From Candidatus Desulfobacula maris (lineage in GTDB: Bacteria; Desulfobacterota; Desulfobacteria; Desulfobacterales; Desulfobacteraceae), in the NCBI GenBank assembly GCA_014383445.1, contig JACNHV010000267.1:1-64000 (forward strand): 64,000 nucleotides of DNA, in the 5' to 3' direction. The position numbers and the translations under genes are program-made. The notes under the pieces are model-generated. The model was not told the origin of the DNA. It did no database searches and saw only the letters and a list, made by a program, of their open reading frames with translations. Below are positions 48,049 to 58,006 of this stretch, in pieces (the stretch's first letter is position 1; every line of letters begins with the position of its first letter).

Positions 48049-50103
48049 CTATTCCCCTTTTTTCAGTAAGGCCTGTGCCTTAACCCTGGCAATATCCTCT
48101 TTGCTCAACGGGCCTTCAACCCCTGATATGGAAGACAGTTTCATGCCATGTTTTATTCCCAGTTTGTATATTTCCTTTACCTTTTCCCATTCAGTATTGC
48201 TACCTTTGGTGAAGTCTTCAAACCGTCCTTCAAGTGCCAGGATAATGGTTTCCGCAAGGCCGGCATAGGCCACGCCGTGGGGCAGGCCGATATCCTTCAT
48301 CTCAATGGCCTGTCCAGGCAACTGGATCTCGCCGCCGGTAATCACCAGCACGTCCGGTCGCTTGGCCACATCTTTTTGTGAAAAGATCATGGGCCGGGTA
48401 ATATCGGTGATGACGCAACCGGGCTTTACCCGCATGATATCAATGCTTTTTTTTGCGCCGGCACTGGCAATAACAACCACATCCATATCATCCAGGTACC
48501 GGTCCGCCCGGGTAGATACATGCAGCTTTACCTTGGGTTTTTCTTTTTGAATAATTCCCTGGAGGGTCAACAGTTTTGCCATGTTCCGGCTGACAATATA
48601 AACCGATTCAAATGCCGTGGCCAAAAGTCGGGAGCAAATAGATCCCACATCTCCTGTGGCACCGATCACCATGGCGTTTGCTTTTAACACCTTGCCGTTT
48701 TTAAATTTGGTCAGCCCCATCTGGCGAACGGCATCAGCGGCTGCCCACAATGCTGTGGATGCGGTATAGGAGTTGCCAGTGGTGATGGGCAGCGCAGCAT
48801 GCTTTCCCACTTCAATGGCGGTGCCGTGCATGCCTTTGGGCAGCATGGCAATCCCCATGACCTGGGCACCCATTTTTTTTGCTTTTTCAGCCGCTTTCAT
48901 AATTTTTGCCGTGGTGAATTCCGGTGGATGATTCTGCATCTCATCAATGGTTTCCCCGATGGAAATCAGCCATCCTTCAGCCTCTACGCCTGTGGGCGAT
49001 TTGATTCCCCTGACTTTGGAATAGACAAAAGGTGGCGAATAGGCCATCAGTTTTTCTACGATACCCATGCTCTGGGGAGCAATGGAAGAGATCATGTCAA
49101 TGGCCTTGACCTTCTGCAGATGCTTTTGGTTAAGCGGATGAATCAGGTAAGCAAACCGGTTCACCCGTTTATTCGGTTCAAACGGATAGATGATCTTGGG
49201 ATCCAGACGCTGTTCACTGATCACCTCTAAAAGATCATCTTTCATCTCCTTGCCCTTTGACACATTCATGGCAGCAATCATCAACGCTTCAATCACTGCA
49301 TCACCCACCACGGGTTTGATCATCTGGGGGGTGGTGTCAATGATCACCTCTACCCCCAGCTGGGTCAGCAGATCAACACGATCGTCATAGGCTGTGTTGG
49401 TTATAATGATTTTACCATCAAGGTCCTGGCCCATGCATTGATCCAGGTATTCATAAAAACCTTTGTGGGGAATGACCAGGACATTGGCTTTTTTAACGGC
49501 CTGTTTAATCTGAAAGGTGTTCAGGGATTTGATTTTTGCCCTGGATGGAATCATTTTGCCCAGGGGAACTTTTTTCAGAAAATGATGGGCCTTGTCTGCA
49601 TAGAATGTAAGCTCCTTCATGGAGGTCAGAAGCTTGGGTAGTTTGTTTTCAATGACCGGGTCTGCAAACATCAGGTTATCCGTATATTCTGACATCACCT
49701 GTGCCAGCGTGGAATTTGACAGGCCTGAAAAGAAAAGAACATTGGCGTTGGTGAAATAGTTATTGCCCAGGCTGAACTGTATGTTTCTGATGCTCCATTC
49801 CTGGCCCACCCTGTAAAGGGTTTCCCCCGTGGTTACCACTGTGTGCAGCCTCTCACACAATTCGAGCAGCTCTCTGGTCTTTTTATGGGTGATGCCTTCG
49901 GTTCCCATTGTGGAGGGATATTTAATACCGCTGATGCAGATGACATCGGCCCGCTTATTCCATTTTAACAGCAGGTCTTCTGCTTTGATCAGGTCTTCTG
50001 ATGTGCCGAACCGCTGAATGGAGAACATCTGTCCATTGAACTCGGTTTCGATCTGATAATCTTCACTTTCTGGCCCAAGACTGATATTGATAATTTTTTT
50101 CAC
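48049..50103 (-). CDS. Acyl-ACP reductase (AAR)-like protein with about 330-aa N-terminal extension
   Basis: C-terminal half: TTGNSYTAS, VIGATGDVGSICSRLLA, KPGCVITD, GLAETIILALEGRFEDFTKGSNTEWEKVKEIYKLGIKHG resemble cyanobacterial AAR. Confidence 0.7.
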   Translation of the reverse strand: MKKIINISLGPESEDYQIETEFNGQMFSIQRFGTSEDLIKAEDLLLKWNKRADVICISGIKYPSTMGTEGITHKKTRELLELCERLHTVVTTGETLYRVGQEWSIRNIQFSLGNNYFTNANVLFFSGLSNSTLAQVMSEYTDNLMFADPVIENKLPKLLTSMKELTFYADKAHHFLKKVPLGKMIPSRAKIKSLNTFQIKQAVKKANVLVIPHKGFYEYLDQCMGQDLDGKIIITNTAYDDRVDLLTQLGVEVIIDTTPQMIKPVVGDAVIEALMIAAMNVSKGKEMKDDLLEVISEQRLDPKIIYPFEPNKRVNRFAYLIHPLNQKHLQKVKAIDMISSIAPQSMGIVEKLMAYSPPFVYSKVRGIKSPTGVEAEGWLISIGETIDEMQNHPPEFTTAKIMKAAEKAKKMGAQVMGIAMLPKGMHGTAIEVGKHAALPITTGNSYTASTALWAAADAVRQMGLTKFKNGKVLKANAMVIGATGDVGSICSRLLATAFESVYIVSRNMAKLLTLQGIIQKEKPKVKLHVSTRADRYLDDMDVVVIASAGAKKSIDIMRVKPGCVITDITRPMIFSQKDVAKRPDVLVITGGEIQLPGQAIEMKDIGLPHGVAYAGLAETIILALEGRFEDFTKGSNTEWEKVKEIYKLGIKHGMKLSSISGVEGPLSKEDIARVKAQALLKKGE

Positions 50104-52211
50104 GCCTCTCCTCCTGCACGAATGCCTGTTTGTTCGGCCTGCTCTGTCTGCTGTTCTGCATTTTTTCTTGCAATCAGGGCCAGATCCCTGACCCTGAGAA
50201 TATCTTCGTCACTGAACACGCCATTCACGCCTGAGATGGCCGCCAGCTTCATGCCGTGTTTTAATCCCATTTTATAGATCTCTCTGACCTTTTCCCATTC
50301 AATATCCCGGCCCACGGTGAAAATCTCATATCTTCCCTCAAGTGCCAGAACAATAGTTTCAGCCAGGCATGCATACGCCACCTTCCGGGGCAGGCCAATG
50401 CTTTTCATTTCAGGATTTCCCGGCAGTTCAATTTCGCCGGATTCGATGACCAGCACATCCGGCCGTTTGGCCACATCTTCAGGGGAAAGGTCAAGGGGTC
50501 TGGCCACATCTGTTATTATGCAGCCGGGTTTAACCTTGGTGATATCCAGGATTTTTTTGCCTGCCCCGGAAGTGGCCGTGACAATCACATCCATCTCGGG
50601 CAGGTAGCGGTCGGGTTTGGTGGTGATTTTTAATTTCACCCCGGGTGTTTCATCCAGGATGGACTGCTGCAATGCCAAGAGCTTGGCTGTGTTCCGTCCG
50701 GCCAGGATCACCTCATCAAAGGCTTTTGCCAGAAGGCGGCAGCATACGGATCCGATAGCGCCCGATGCCCCCAGTACCATGGTTTTGGCAGCAATTTTCC
50801 TGCCCGGTTCAATCTTGATGAGTCCCATGCGGCGGACTGCGTCAGCCCCGGCCCATAGGGCCCCGGATGCCGAGTAAGAATTTCCCGTGGTAATGGGGAT
50901 GTCTGCTTTTTTGGCAACGGTCACGCCGGCATCGCCAACCACCTTTGTAAAGGCTCCCAGGCCCATGATCTGGGCTCCCATGCGTTTGGCCATGCGGGCA
51001 GCCTGGAGCAACCGTTTGTAGGTGAATTCCGGGCTATGAGCCAGCATCTGTTTGGGGGTTCCCCCAACAGTGATCAGCCAGCCTTCGGCTTCAGCACCCG
51101 TCGGGGATTTGATTCCCGTGACCTTTGAGTACACCCATGGCGGCGCATAGGCCACCACCTTTTCAACCGCATCAAGGAAAACCGGCGGGGTGAATCCGCT
51201 GATAAAATCGATTGCTTTGTCCTTTTTCAAAAACTCTTTGGACAAGGGGTGGATCACAAAGGCAAACCGGTTTACCCGTTTTTCCTGACCCGATGGATAG
51301 ACCACCCGGGGATCCATTTTCTGCATGCTGATGATTTCAAGAAGATCATCCGGATGGATCATGTCAGATTTTTTTTCAAGGGCGGCAAGAATCAAAGCTT
51401 CGATCACATTGGGGGCCACCACGCGTTCTAAAATTTTGGGTGTGGTATCGATGATGACATCCACGCCCCTGGCCTTTAAGAACTCAACCCGGTCATCATA
51501 GGCAGAGGAGGTAATAATGATTTTTCCGCCCAGCTCTTCAATGGAGGTGTCTTTGAGATATTTGTAAAAATTATAATTGGGCACCACAATGATGGTGGCT
51601 TTCTGCATGGCCTTTTTGAGCACATACTGGTTCCATTTCTGCAGCGGCACCACAGAGGAGGTCAATCGTTTGCCCGGCAGCCACTCCAGAACTTCATGTG
51701 CCCCCCTGGCATAGGTCTCAAGCCCTTTAAGCGAGTGAATCAATTTTGAAATATCGTTTTCAATGATCGGGTCTGCAAAGGTCAGGTTGTCTGTATATTC
51801 GGCCATGACTTTGGCAATCCTGTAACTGGTCATGCCGGATAAAAATAGCACCTTGGCATTTTTAAAATAATTGCCAAATTTATGTTCCACAAACCGCAAA
51901 GCCCATTCAAACGAGACATCTCTGAGTGCAGCGCCCGTGGTGACGGGGGTCTGAATGCGTTTGCCCAGGGTCTTGATCTTGTCATCATGTTTTTTGGTCA
52001 GATAGCCGGGTGAAATGGTATGGGGAAATTTAATATTGCCAAGGCCGATGGCGTCGGCCTGTTTGTCATATTCCAGAAGTTTCTGGGCGGCTATGTCCCG
52101 GCTGCCGTCCGTGCCGATGCGGCGAACCATAAACTGCTGGCCTAAAAATTCGGTTTCAAATTGATAATCATCCTTGCTGGCTCCCAGGCTGATACTGATA
52201 ACTTGTTTCAC
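50100..52211 (-). CDS. Acyl-ACP reductase (AAR)-like protein, paralogue of the adjacent gene (GTG start chosen)
   Basis: TTGNSYSAS, VLGASGAIGSVCCRLLA, KPGCIITD, LAETIVLALEGRYEIFTVGRDIEWEKVREIYKMGLKHG; parallels 48049-50103 end to end. Confidence 0.7.
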   Translation of the reverse strand: MKQVISISLGASKDDYQFETEFLGQQFMVRRIGTDGSRDIAAQKLLEYDKQADAIGLGNIKFPHTISPGYLTKKHDDKIKTLGKRIQTPVTTGAALRDVSFEWALRFVEHKFGNYFKNAKVLFLSGMTSYRIAKVMAEYTDNLTFADPIIENDISKLIHSLKGLETYARGAHEVLEWLPGKRLTSSVVPLQKWNQYVLKKAMQKATIIVVPNYNFYKYLKDTSIEELGGKIIITSSAYDDRVEFLKARGVDVIIDTTPKILERVVAPNVIEALILAALEKKSDMIHPDDLLEIISMQKMDPRVVYPSGQEKRVNRFAFVIHPLSKEFLKKDKAIDFISGFTPPVFLDAVEKVVAYAPPWVYSKVTGIKSPTGAEAEGWLITVGGTPKQMLAHSPEFTYKRLLQAARMAKRMGAQIMGLGAFTKVVGDAGVTVAKKADIPITTGNSYSASGALWAGADAVRRMGLIKIEPGRKIAAKTMVLGASGAIGSVCCRLLAKAFDEVILAGRNTAKLLALQQSILDETPGVKLKITTKPDRYLPEMDVIVTATSGAGKKILDITKVKPGCIITDVARPLDLSPEDVAKRPDVLVIESGEIELPGNPEMKSIGLPRKVAYACLAETIVLALEGRYEIFTVGRDIEWEKVREIYKMGLKHGMKLAAISGVNGVFSDEDILRVRDLALIARKNAEQQTEQAEQTGIRAGGEA

Positions 52212-52255
52212 ATCTTCCTCCCCTATATTTGAAACCTCATAAATTGGTTGTATGG

Positions 52256-52477
52256 CTATCCATTGTCTCGGATGGCGCTTGCCGGGCATAGTGTTATGGC
52301 TTCGGCCACCAGTTGAAATTCCTGTTCGCTTTCAGGCTGTCGGGCCACGTATTCATAACCCTCTTCCTGGTTGGTGGCAAAAATGCCGACAGCGATTTCC
52401 AGACACAGGGAACAATTTATGCAATGGGAATCCACGTAAAATCTGCCCTCGCAATTTTCCAAAAATTTTTCAACCAT
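52256..52477 (-). CDS. Small 4Fe-4S ferredoxin
   Basis: CINCSLC...LCPASAI, 73 aa. Confidence 0.8.
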   Translation of the reverse strand: MVEKFLENCEGRFYVDSHCINCSLCLEIAVGIFATNQEEGYEYVARQPESEQEFQLVAEAITLCPASAIRDNG

Positions 52478-52503
52478 TTGAAATCCTTAATTGATAACTA
52501 AGT

Positions 52504-54177
52504 TTAATCTGACAGGTCTCTCATGATCTGTCTGACATCGCTTAAAAGACTTCCCTCTTCCTGGTATTGCTGGTGCCTGGCGCAGAAAGCCGTTCCCTGG
52601 ACGGCTTTGTTTTTGCATTTTTTACCATCCTTGGTGTAGGCTTCGCATTGAACGGGGAACGTGTCTTCCGTGGGTTCGGCTTTTTCTACAACCAGCTTGC
52701 TGGTTGTCTCTTTTTTTTCAGCAAACCGGTCATGGAGGACCAGTGGCGCCTCATAGATTTTGCCGGATTGAACAATATCGATTAAATAATTGAATTCTTC
52801 TTCAAATCCTCCCAAAAGGACCTCAGGGTCCGGCATAAGCCCCTTGTCAGAGGCAATGCCGATGGTCACGCGGTTATTGTAACTTAAGATACTGATCCCC
52901 AGGCCCACTGTTCCAGACCGGGGAACCCAGAACATGATATTGGTGATCTCTTTGTCGGCAAAATAGAGTGGTTTTTTGGGACCCGGGACATTGGTCATGA
53001 CACCTGAGGCTTTGTTGCCGAAAAACTGGGCAGCCTTTTGTGCCATACTTGACGGCAGAAAACCGATGGCAGACAGAAGGCCGAAATTGACATAGGGGTC
53101 TGCAGAAACCTTGAGTTTATCCATGCGCCTTTTGACCTCTTTGAGCCGTAAGATCGGATCTTCCAGATAGACCGGCAATTTCAGGAAAACCAGTGAGAAT
53201 TTATTTCCCAGTTCAAATTCCGTGCCTGGTTTGCGGATATTGACAGGGACCGTCACTCTAAGATCCAGTTCATTGATGGGAGTGTTTTTGGTTTTCAGGT
53301 ATCGCCGCATGGACCCGGTGACAGTGGCTATGAGCACATCATTTAATGTTGCTGAACTGATGGCCTTTCCCAATTTTTTGATCCGGTCCAGGGGAATGGG
53401 ATCTGTCCAGGTAACCTGCTTGGCCACCTGGAGTTTGCCTTTAAAGGCTGTATTGGGGTCTGAGTTCATCAGCGTATGCCTTGACAGGACGCCGGCAACA
53501 TCTGACGGCAGCCTGGCAGCCAGTTTAAGCATGAACTTGAGGCTGTCCGGGTTTGCCGATACATTCTCGATCTCCTTTACGATTCGCTTGCTGATCTCCT
53601 GTCCTTTTTGAATGGCATCCTTTGCCGTGGATATCATTGAATTGAACGAGAAAAATTGATGCCTGCCTGCTATATGTTTTTTCGGGTCAGAGGGTTTTTT
53701 GGGCCAGGGCGCATCGGGAATGGTGTCTGCGGTTGAGTGCAGGACATGCATCAGAGCTATACCATCGGCAATACAGTGGTGAAGACGGAAGAACAGGGCG
53801 CATCCGGTTTTATAGTTTTCTATTAAATGGATATCCCACAGGGGTTTGGACTGATCCAGGGCCATGGTCATGAGGTTTGAAATCATTTCCGACAATTCAT
53901 GCTTGTCCCCCGGGGCAGGCAGGGCAACACGATGGAGATGGGATGCCAGGTCATAGTGCTTGTCTTCAACCCATTTGGGCATACCAAGGCCGGTCTTGGG
54001 CCGGACCACCTTTTGTCTGAACCGGGGAAACGATGCCAGCCGTGCTTCGACTGTTGCATACAATCGATTGTAATCCAGGGGTTCGGCAAACTCCCAAAAT
54101 CCTGTGATCACCATTAGGTTAACAGGTTCATCCATACATAACCAGAAATTGTCTGCTTGTGTCATCGTTTCGGGCAT
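52504..54177 (-). CDS. Wax ester synthase/diacylglycerol acyltransferase (WS/DGAT) with C-terminal Cys/His mini-domain
   Basis: RLHHCIADGIALM (HHxxxDG), TNVPGP; C-terminal CEAYTKDGKKCKNKAVQGTAFCARH. Confidence 0.9.
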   Translation of the reverse strand: MPETMTQADNFWLCMDEPVNLMVITGFWEFAEPLDYNRLYATVEARLASFPRFRQKVVRPKTGLGMPKWVEDKHYDLASHLHRVALPAPGDKHELSEMISNLMTMALDQSKPLWDIHLIENYKTGCALFFRLHHCIADGIALMHVLHSTADTIPDAPWPKKPSDPKKHIAGRHQFFSFNSMISTAKDAIQKGQEISKRIVKEIENVSANPDSLKFMLKLAARLPSDVAGVLSRHTLMNSDPNTAFKGKLQVAKQVTWTDPIPLDRIKKLGKAISSATLNDVLIATVTGSMRRYLKTKNTPINELDLRVTVPVNIRKPGTEFELGNKFSLVFLKLPVYLEDPILRLKEVKRRMDKLKVSADPYVNFGLLSAIGFLPSSMAQKAAQFFGNKASGVMTNVPGPKKPLYFADKEITNIMFWVPRSGTVGLGISILSYNNRVTIGIASDKGLMPDPEVLLGGFEEEFNYLIDIVQSGKIYEAPLVLHDRFAEKKETTSKLVVEKAEPTEDTFPVQCEAYTKDGKKCKNKAVQGTAFCARHQQYQEEGSLLSDVRQIMRDLSD

Positions 54178-54403
54178 GGTCTACCTCCTGATTGCTGATC
54201 GTTCAAAAACAGGCATTTTATTTAATTTAGCGAACAAAATTTAAATAGCTCGCTTAAGATTAAAAAGCAATACTTTACAATCGAAGAGATAAAAAAAATA
54301 AAATTTTAAAATTGTCAAAACGCTTGTATTTTATGGGTTAAAGCAATGCTTTGGGAACAAAAATTAAATTTATTTTTAAAAAATGGAAAAAAAATCTTGA
54401 CAA

Positions 54404-54450
54404 ATATAACGCACTGCATCATATTATCCCCATGACACAAAGCGTTATAT
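54404..54450. promoter_or_regulatory. Inverted repeat ATATAACGC...GCGTTATAT adjoining TTGACA; operator candidate
   Basis: Perfect 9-bp arms 29 bp apart, overlapping a -35/-10-like region upstream of 54493. Confidence 0.55.
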
Positions 54451-54492
54451 TAACCCGGAAACCAATACACATTTTTATAGGAGGACCAAATC

Positions 54493-55050
54493 ATGGTAAA
54501 ACAAAAAACAATAACCAAATCAAAGTTCTACATTGCAAAAACCGTCGTCGAAATGAAAGAGAAAATTGAAAAAAAAGTAAAAACCTACAATGAAAAATTT
54601 GTTAAAAAACAGCTTGAAAATAGCCGAGAGTTTCTCACAGAACTCAAAGCAGATCCTGTTAAAAGAATAGATGCTCTCATTGATGAAGGCAAAGACGCTC
54701 TTAAAAAAGCAAAGGTTGTCCAAATGGAAAAAATCAATAAAAAGGTTGATACAACAAAGAGTGATGTCCGCAAGAAAATTGAAAAAATCAACCTTGAAAC
54801 TAAAAAAGTTTACAAGGGAATTGGAAATGACGCAAAGCTGATTGTTGAAGATTTTATTGCCATGGGAAAAAAGAATCTCGACAAACTTCCCATGAAGAAA
54901 ACCATTGAAAAGAAAATTTCCGACAGCATCAATGCCATTCCATCCAAATTGAATCTTCCGTCAAAAGATGAAATTGAAACCCTTGTTATCGGAATAGACG
55001 GAGTGAACAAAAAAGTGGATGCCTTTCACAAACAGTTTGCAAATGCATAG
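54493..55050 (+). CDS. Lys-rich helical protein, phasin/granule-protein-like
   Basis: Almost entirely amphipathic-helix-like, no TM, adjacent to PhaR-like genes. Confidence 0.5.
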   Translation: MVKQKTITKSKFYIAKTVVEMKEKIEKKVKTYNEKFVKKQLENSREFLTELKADPVKRIDALIDEGKDALKKAKVVQMEKINKKVDTTKSDVRKKIEKINLETKKVYKGIGNDAKLIVEDFIAMGKKNLDKLPMKKTIEKKISDSINAIPSKLNLPSKDEIETLVIGIDGVNKKVDAFHKQFANA

Positions 55051-55106
55051 ATCCAGACGGGTCACATTGGCAATTACAAATAAAAAATAAATTTCAGGAG
55101 AAGAAA

Positions 55107-55643
55107 ATGTTAAATATTAAAAAATATGCAAACGGACGGTTTTTTGATACAGTTGCTAAAAAATATATCAAACCGGAAAAATTGGCTGAAATGATCAAAA
55201 AGGGTGAAGATATTAAAGTCACGCTGACTCAGACCGGAAAAGACATCACCGAAACTGTGGTTGCACAGTTCTCTAAAAAAACAGAGGTTGAAAAAGAAGC
55301 CAAGGGCAAAAAACAGAAGAAAACTGAAATGCCGTTTCTGAAAACAGACAAGCTTAAACAATGGCTGAGCGACGTGGTTGACCATAAAATTGAACAGGTG
55401 ATGGATCTGATCAAACTTCCTACCAGGGAACAGGTGGCCAAGCTGGATGAAAATATCAAAGAGCTCAATAAAAAAATTGATGACTTGAAACTGGCCCAGG
55501 AAAAAGGGACGAAAAAGGCCGCGGCATCGGAAAAAACAGCAGCACCCAAAAAAGAGGCTGCAAAGAATAAAACTACGACAGAAGCAAAACCAGAAGAAAA
55601 TACACCTGTTGCTGAAAAAACAGCTAAAACAAAAACAGAATAA
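55107..55643 (+). CDS. PhaR N-domain (PHB/PHA accumulation regulator-like) protein with Lys/Ala-rich tail
   Basis: IKKYANGRFFDTVAKKYIKPEKLAEMIKKGEDIKV. Confidence 0.75.
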   Translation: MLNIKKYANGRFFDTVAKKYIKPEKLAEMIKKGEDIKVTLTQTGKDITETVVAQFSKKTEVEKEAKGKKQKKTEMPFLKTDKLKQWLSDVVDHKIEQVMDLIKLPTREQVAKLDENIKELNKKIDDLKLAQEKGTKKAAASEKTAAPKKEAAKNKTTTEAKPEENTPVAEKTAKTKTE

Positions 55644-55672
55644 AACTCATTTCAGACCTGTATCTTGACAAA

Positions 55673-55705
55673 ATCTGCCAGGCTATGGACTATAGTCTGG
55701 CAGAT
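55673..55705. promoter_or_regulatory. Long inverted repeat upstream of PhaR-like gene; operator candidate
   Basis: ATCTGCCAG-G-CTAT-GGACT-ATAG-T-CTGGCAGAT, next to TTGACA. Confidence 0.6.
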
Positions 55706-55736
55706 TATATAACAGGGATCTCTTTTGGAGGATGGC

Positions 55737-56324
55737 ATGCACAGTATCAAAAAATATGCGAACCGAAAGCTTTACGACACAACGGATAAAAAATATATCT
55801 CCAGGACCCATCTTTCCAAATTGATAAAGCAGGGGCAGGATATTAAGATCATTGATAATGAAACCGGAGAGGATCTCACGGCATCCATCGTGTCCAGTCT
55901 CATTGCCACCACAAAGGGCAAAGCCGGTGGAACTGTGTCCTCAGGCGTTTTAATCCAGTTGTTCAGAAAAGGTTCCAATGCGGTGACCGATTATGCCAAA
56001 CGATATGTTTCATTGTGGCAGCGATCGTTTGTTATGGCTGAGGAAGAAATTGACAACATGGTTAAGGGTCTTGTCAGAAACAAGGAGATATCAACTTCAG
56101 AAGGCAATCGGTTGAAACAGGAGATCATCGGATTCACCTCAGCAATCAAAAGCTGGATTTCCGATACCATTGACCGGCGGTTAAAAGAGGTTTTGTCTGT
56201 CACCAACCTGGCTACAAAAGATCAGGTGTCTGAACTCAGTGCCCGCATCAATATTCTGGAAAAAAAACTTAAACAATTCGAAACCATTAAGCTATCAGCA
56301 AAAAAAGGAACAAAACCGGAATGA
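55737..56324 (+). CDS. PhaR-like polyhydroxyalkanoate synthesis repressor family protein
   Basis: HSIKKYANRKLYDTTDKKYISRTHLSKLIKQGQDIKIIDNETGEDLT. Confidence 0.82.
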   Translation: MHSIKKYANRKLYDTTDKKYISRTHLSKLIKQGQDIKIIDNETGEDLTASIVSSLIATTKGKAGGTVSSGVLIQLFRKGSNAVTDYAKRYVSLWQRSFVMAEEEIDNMVKGLVRNKEISTSEGNRLKQEIIGFTSAIKSWISDTIDRRLKEVLSVTNLATKDQVSELSARINILEKKLKQFETIKLSAKKGTKPE

Positions 56325-56383
56325 TTACAATGCCGATTTGTTTAAATATGGTAATATGCCCACTGATTCCCAGGAGCTGAAAA

Positions 56384-57034
56384 ATGGACAGCGATGTCAC
56401 CTCAACAGATAATTTTTTAAAATTGAAACGGATTCTGCAGGATTTTCAATCCAGGCGGATTAACCGAACCTACAAAGATATTGAAGCTGATCCGGAATTT
56501 GCAAAGATCGGCAATTTCTTTTTTAAAAAGCTGTATGCACCGGAAGATTTTTCGTTCCGGGATACCAGCATGAAAAAGCTTCACAAGGCTTTGGATGGAA
56601 AAGTCTATAAGAACATGCTCACCGCAGTGACCAAAGTGATTGAACTGCACGATATTTCCGATGAGCAGGACAACTTGATGGTCGAAAGGATGATCGAGGC
56701 CGGAGTGGATGATTCCATGACAATGGAGCAGTATCAGAAAATTTATGTGAGCCTTGATAATTATGATCAACGTATCTACCAGATCAATCTGAGCGCTGAG
56801 GTCACCCGGATATTTCACGGATTGAGCAAAAAATGGATTGTGGCGGTTTCTCTGAGAACAGTGAAAACCACAGCATTCATGTTTGGGATCAAAGAGATCA
56901 TTGATTTTATATATGATGGATATGTTTCATTCAAGACAATCGATAATATTGACTTTTTTGTTGATACCATGGTACAGCGCGAGCTTTCATGGCATAATGA
57001 AATCTGGGCGACTATAACAGGGAAAACAGTATGA
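56384..57034 (+). CDS. Hypothetical protein in lipid operon
   Basis: 216-aa ORF co-directional and closely spaced with neighbours; no recognised motif. Confidence 0.6.
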   Translation: MDSDVTSTDNFLKLKRILQDFQSRRINRTYKDIEADPEFAKIGNFFFKKLYAPEDFSFRDTSMKKLHKALDGKVYKNMLTAVTKVIELHDISDEQDNLMVERMIEAGVDDSMTMEQYQKIYVSLDNYDQRIYQINLSAEVTRIFHGLSKKWIVAVSLRTVKTTAFMFGIKEIIDFIYDGYVSFKTIDNIDFFVDTMVQRELSWHNEIWATITGKTV

Positions 57035-57065
57035 CCCTTGGCATTGGCGCATATGGGGTGAATCA

Positions 57066-57953
57066 ATGAAGCGGGCATTGATATTTGCCGGCGGAGGTTC
57101 CAGGGGAGCTTTCCAGATCGGAGTATGGAAATATCTGGAGGAAAGGAACTGGATACCGGATATCATCTGCGGCACCTCTGTAGGCGCCATTAACGCTGTG
57201 GGTATAGCGTCCGGCCTGGATACAGAAACCTTGATCCGATTGTGGACCACCCACAACCGCAGGAAAATGTACCAGCTCAACCTGGTTCCGTTTCTGTCCT
57301 GTTTTTTATCCGGGCGGGCATTAAAGCCTTTGCTGGATACACGAATGCTGCAACAGGTGGTTTCAGATTATCTTGATTTCGATGCATTAAAAAGTTCCTC
57401 CACCAGGGTGGTGATAACCGCCGTCAATGTCCACACGGCCCAGTCCTGCTCGTTTGATAATTCACAAATCAGTCTTGCGCATGTACTGGCCTCCAGCGCC
57501 CTGCCCATACTGTTCCCATGGCATGATATTGAAGGGGTTCCCCACTGGGATGGCGGGGTTATGACCAATATACCCCTGCAGCCGGCACTGGACTTTGGTG
57601 CGGACGAGATTATTATTGCCCTGCTGTCGCCCATCGGCCATACGCCTCAAGGGTTTCCCAGAACTGTCCGGGGGGCGCTGGAACATGTCTTTGAGCAGTT
57701 TCTGGCCAGTGCCTATCAAAGTGCGCTCCTGGCCAGGGGGTACCAGGACAGGCCTCTTCCTTCTCCCCAGCTTAAATATGAAACCCGTTATCATGGCCGT
57801 GATTCCGGTGAACACCAACCCAATATTATCACCCTGGCACCATCCAGGATGCTGGGGTTCAGATCTTTATTGAATTTTTCACCGGTCCAGGCAAAAGCGT
57901 TGATCCAGGAAGGGTATACAACAGCAAACACACAATTGAAACCATTTATTTAA
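57066..57953 (+). CDS. Patatin-like phospholipase
   Basis: GGGSRGAFQIG, GTSVGA, DGGVMTN. Confidence 0.92.
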   Translation: MKRALIFAGGGSRGAFQIGVWKYLEERNWIPDIICGTSVGAINAVGIASGLDTETLIRLWTTHNRRKMYQLNLVPFLSCFLSGRALKPLLDTRMLQQVVSDYLDFDALKSSSTRVVITAVNVHTAQSCSFDNSQISLAHVLASSALPILFPWHDIEGVPHWDGGVMTNIPLQPALDFGADEIIIALLSPIGHTPQGFPRTVRGALEHVFEQFLASAYQSALLARGYQDRPLPSPQLKYETRYHGRDSGEHQPNIITLAPSRMLGFRSLLNFSPVQAKALIQEGYTTANTQLKPFI

Positions 57954-58006
57954 AACAAAGACAGCACTTTAACATATCAACTCCAACCACAGATAAAGGA
58001 AAAGAA

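Noticed and set aside
47245-48069. 274-aa plus-strand ORF
   Set aside because: Fully antisense to the alpha/beta hydrolase (46285-48039), which has clear catalytic motifs; likely codon-bias artefact.
54215-54275. TTAGCGA...TCGCTTAA imperfect inverted repeat upstream of WS/DGAT
   Set aside because: Arms imperfect and in an AT-rich region; too weak to call.
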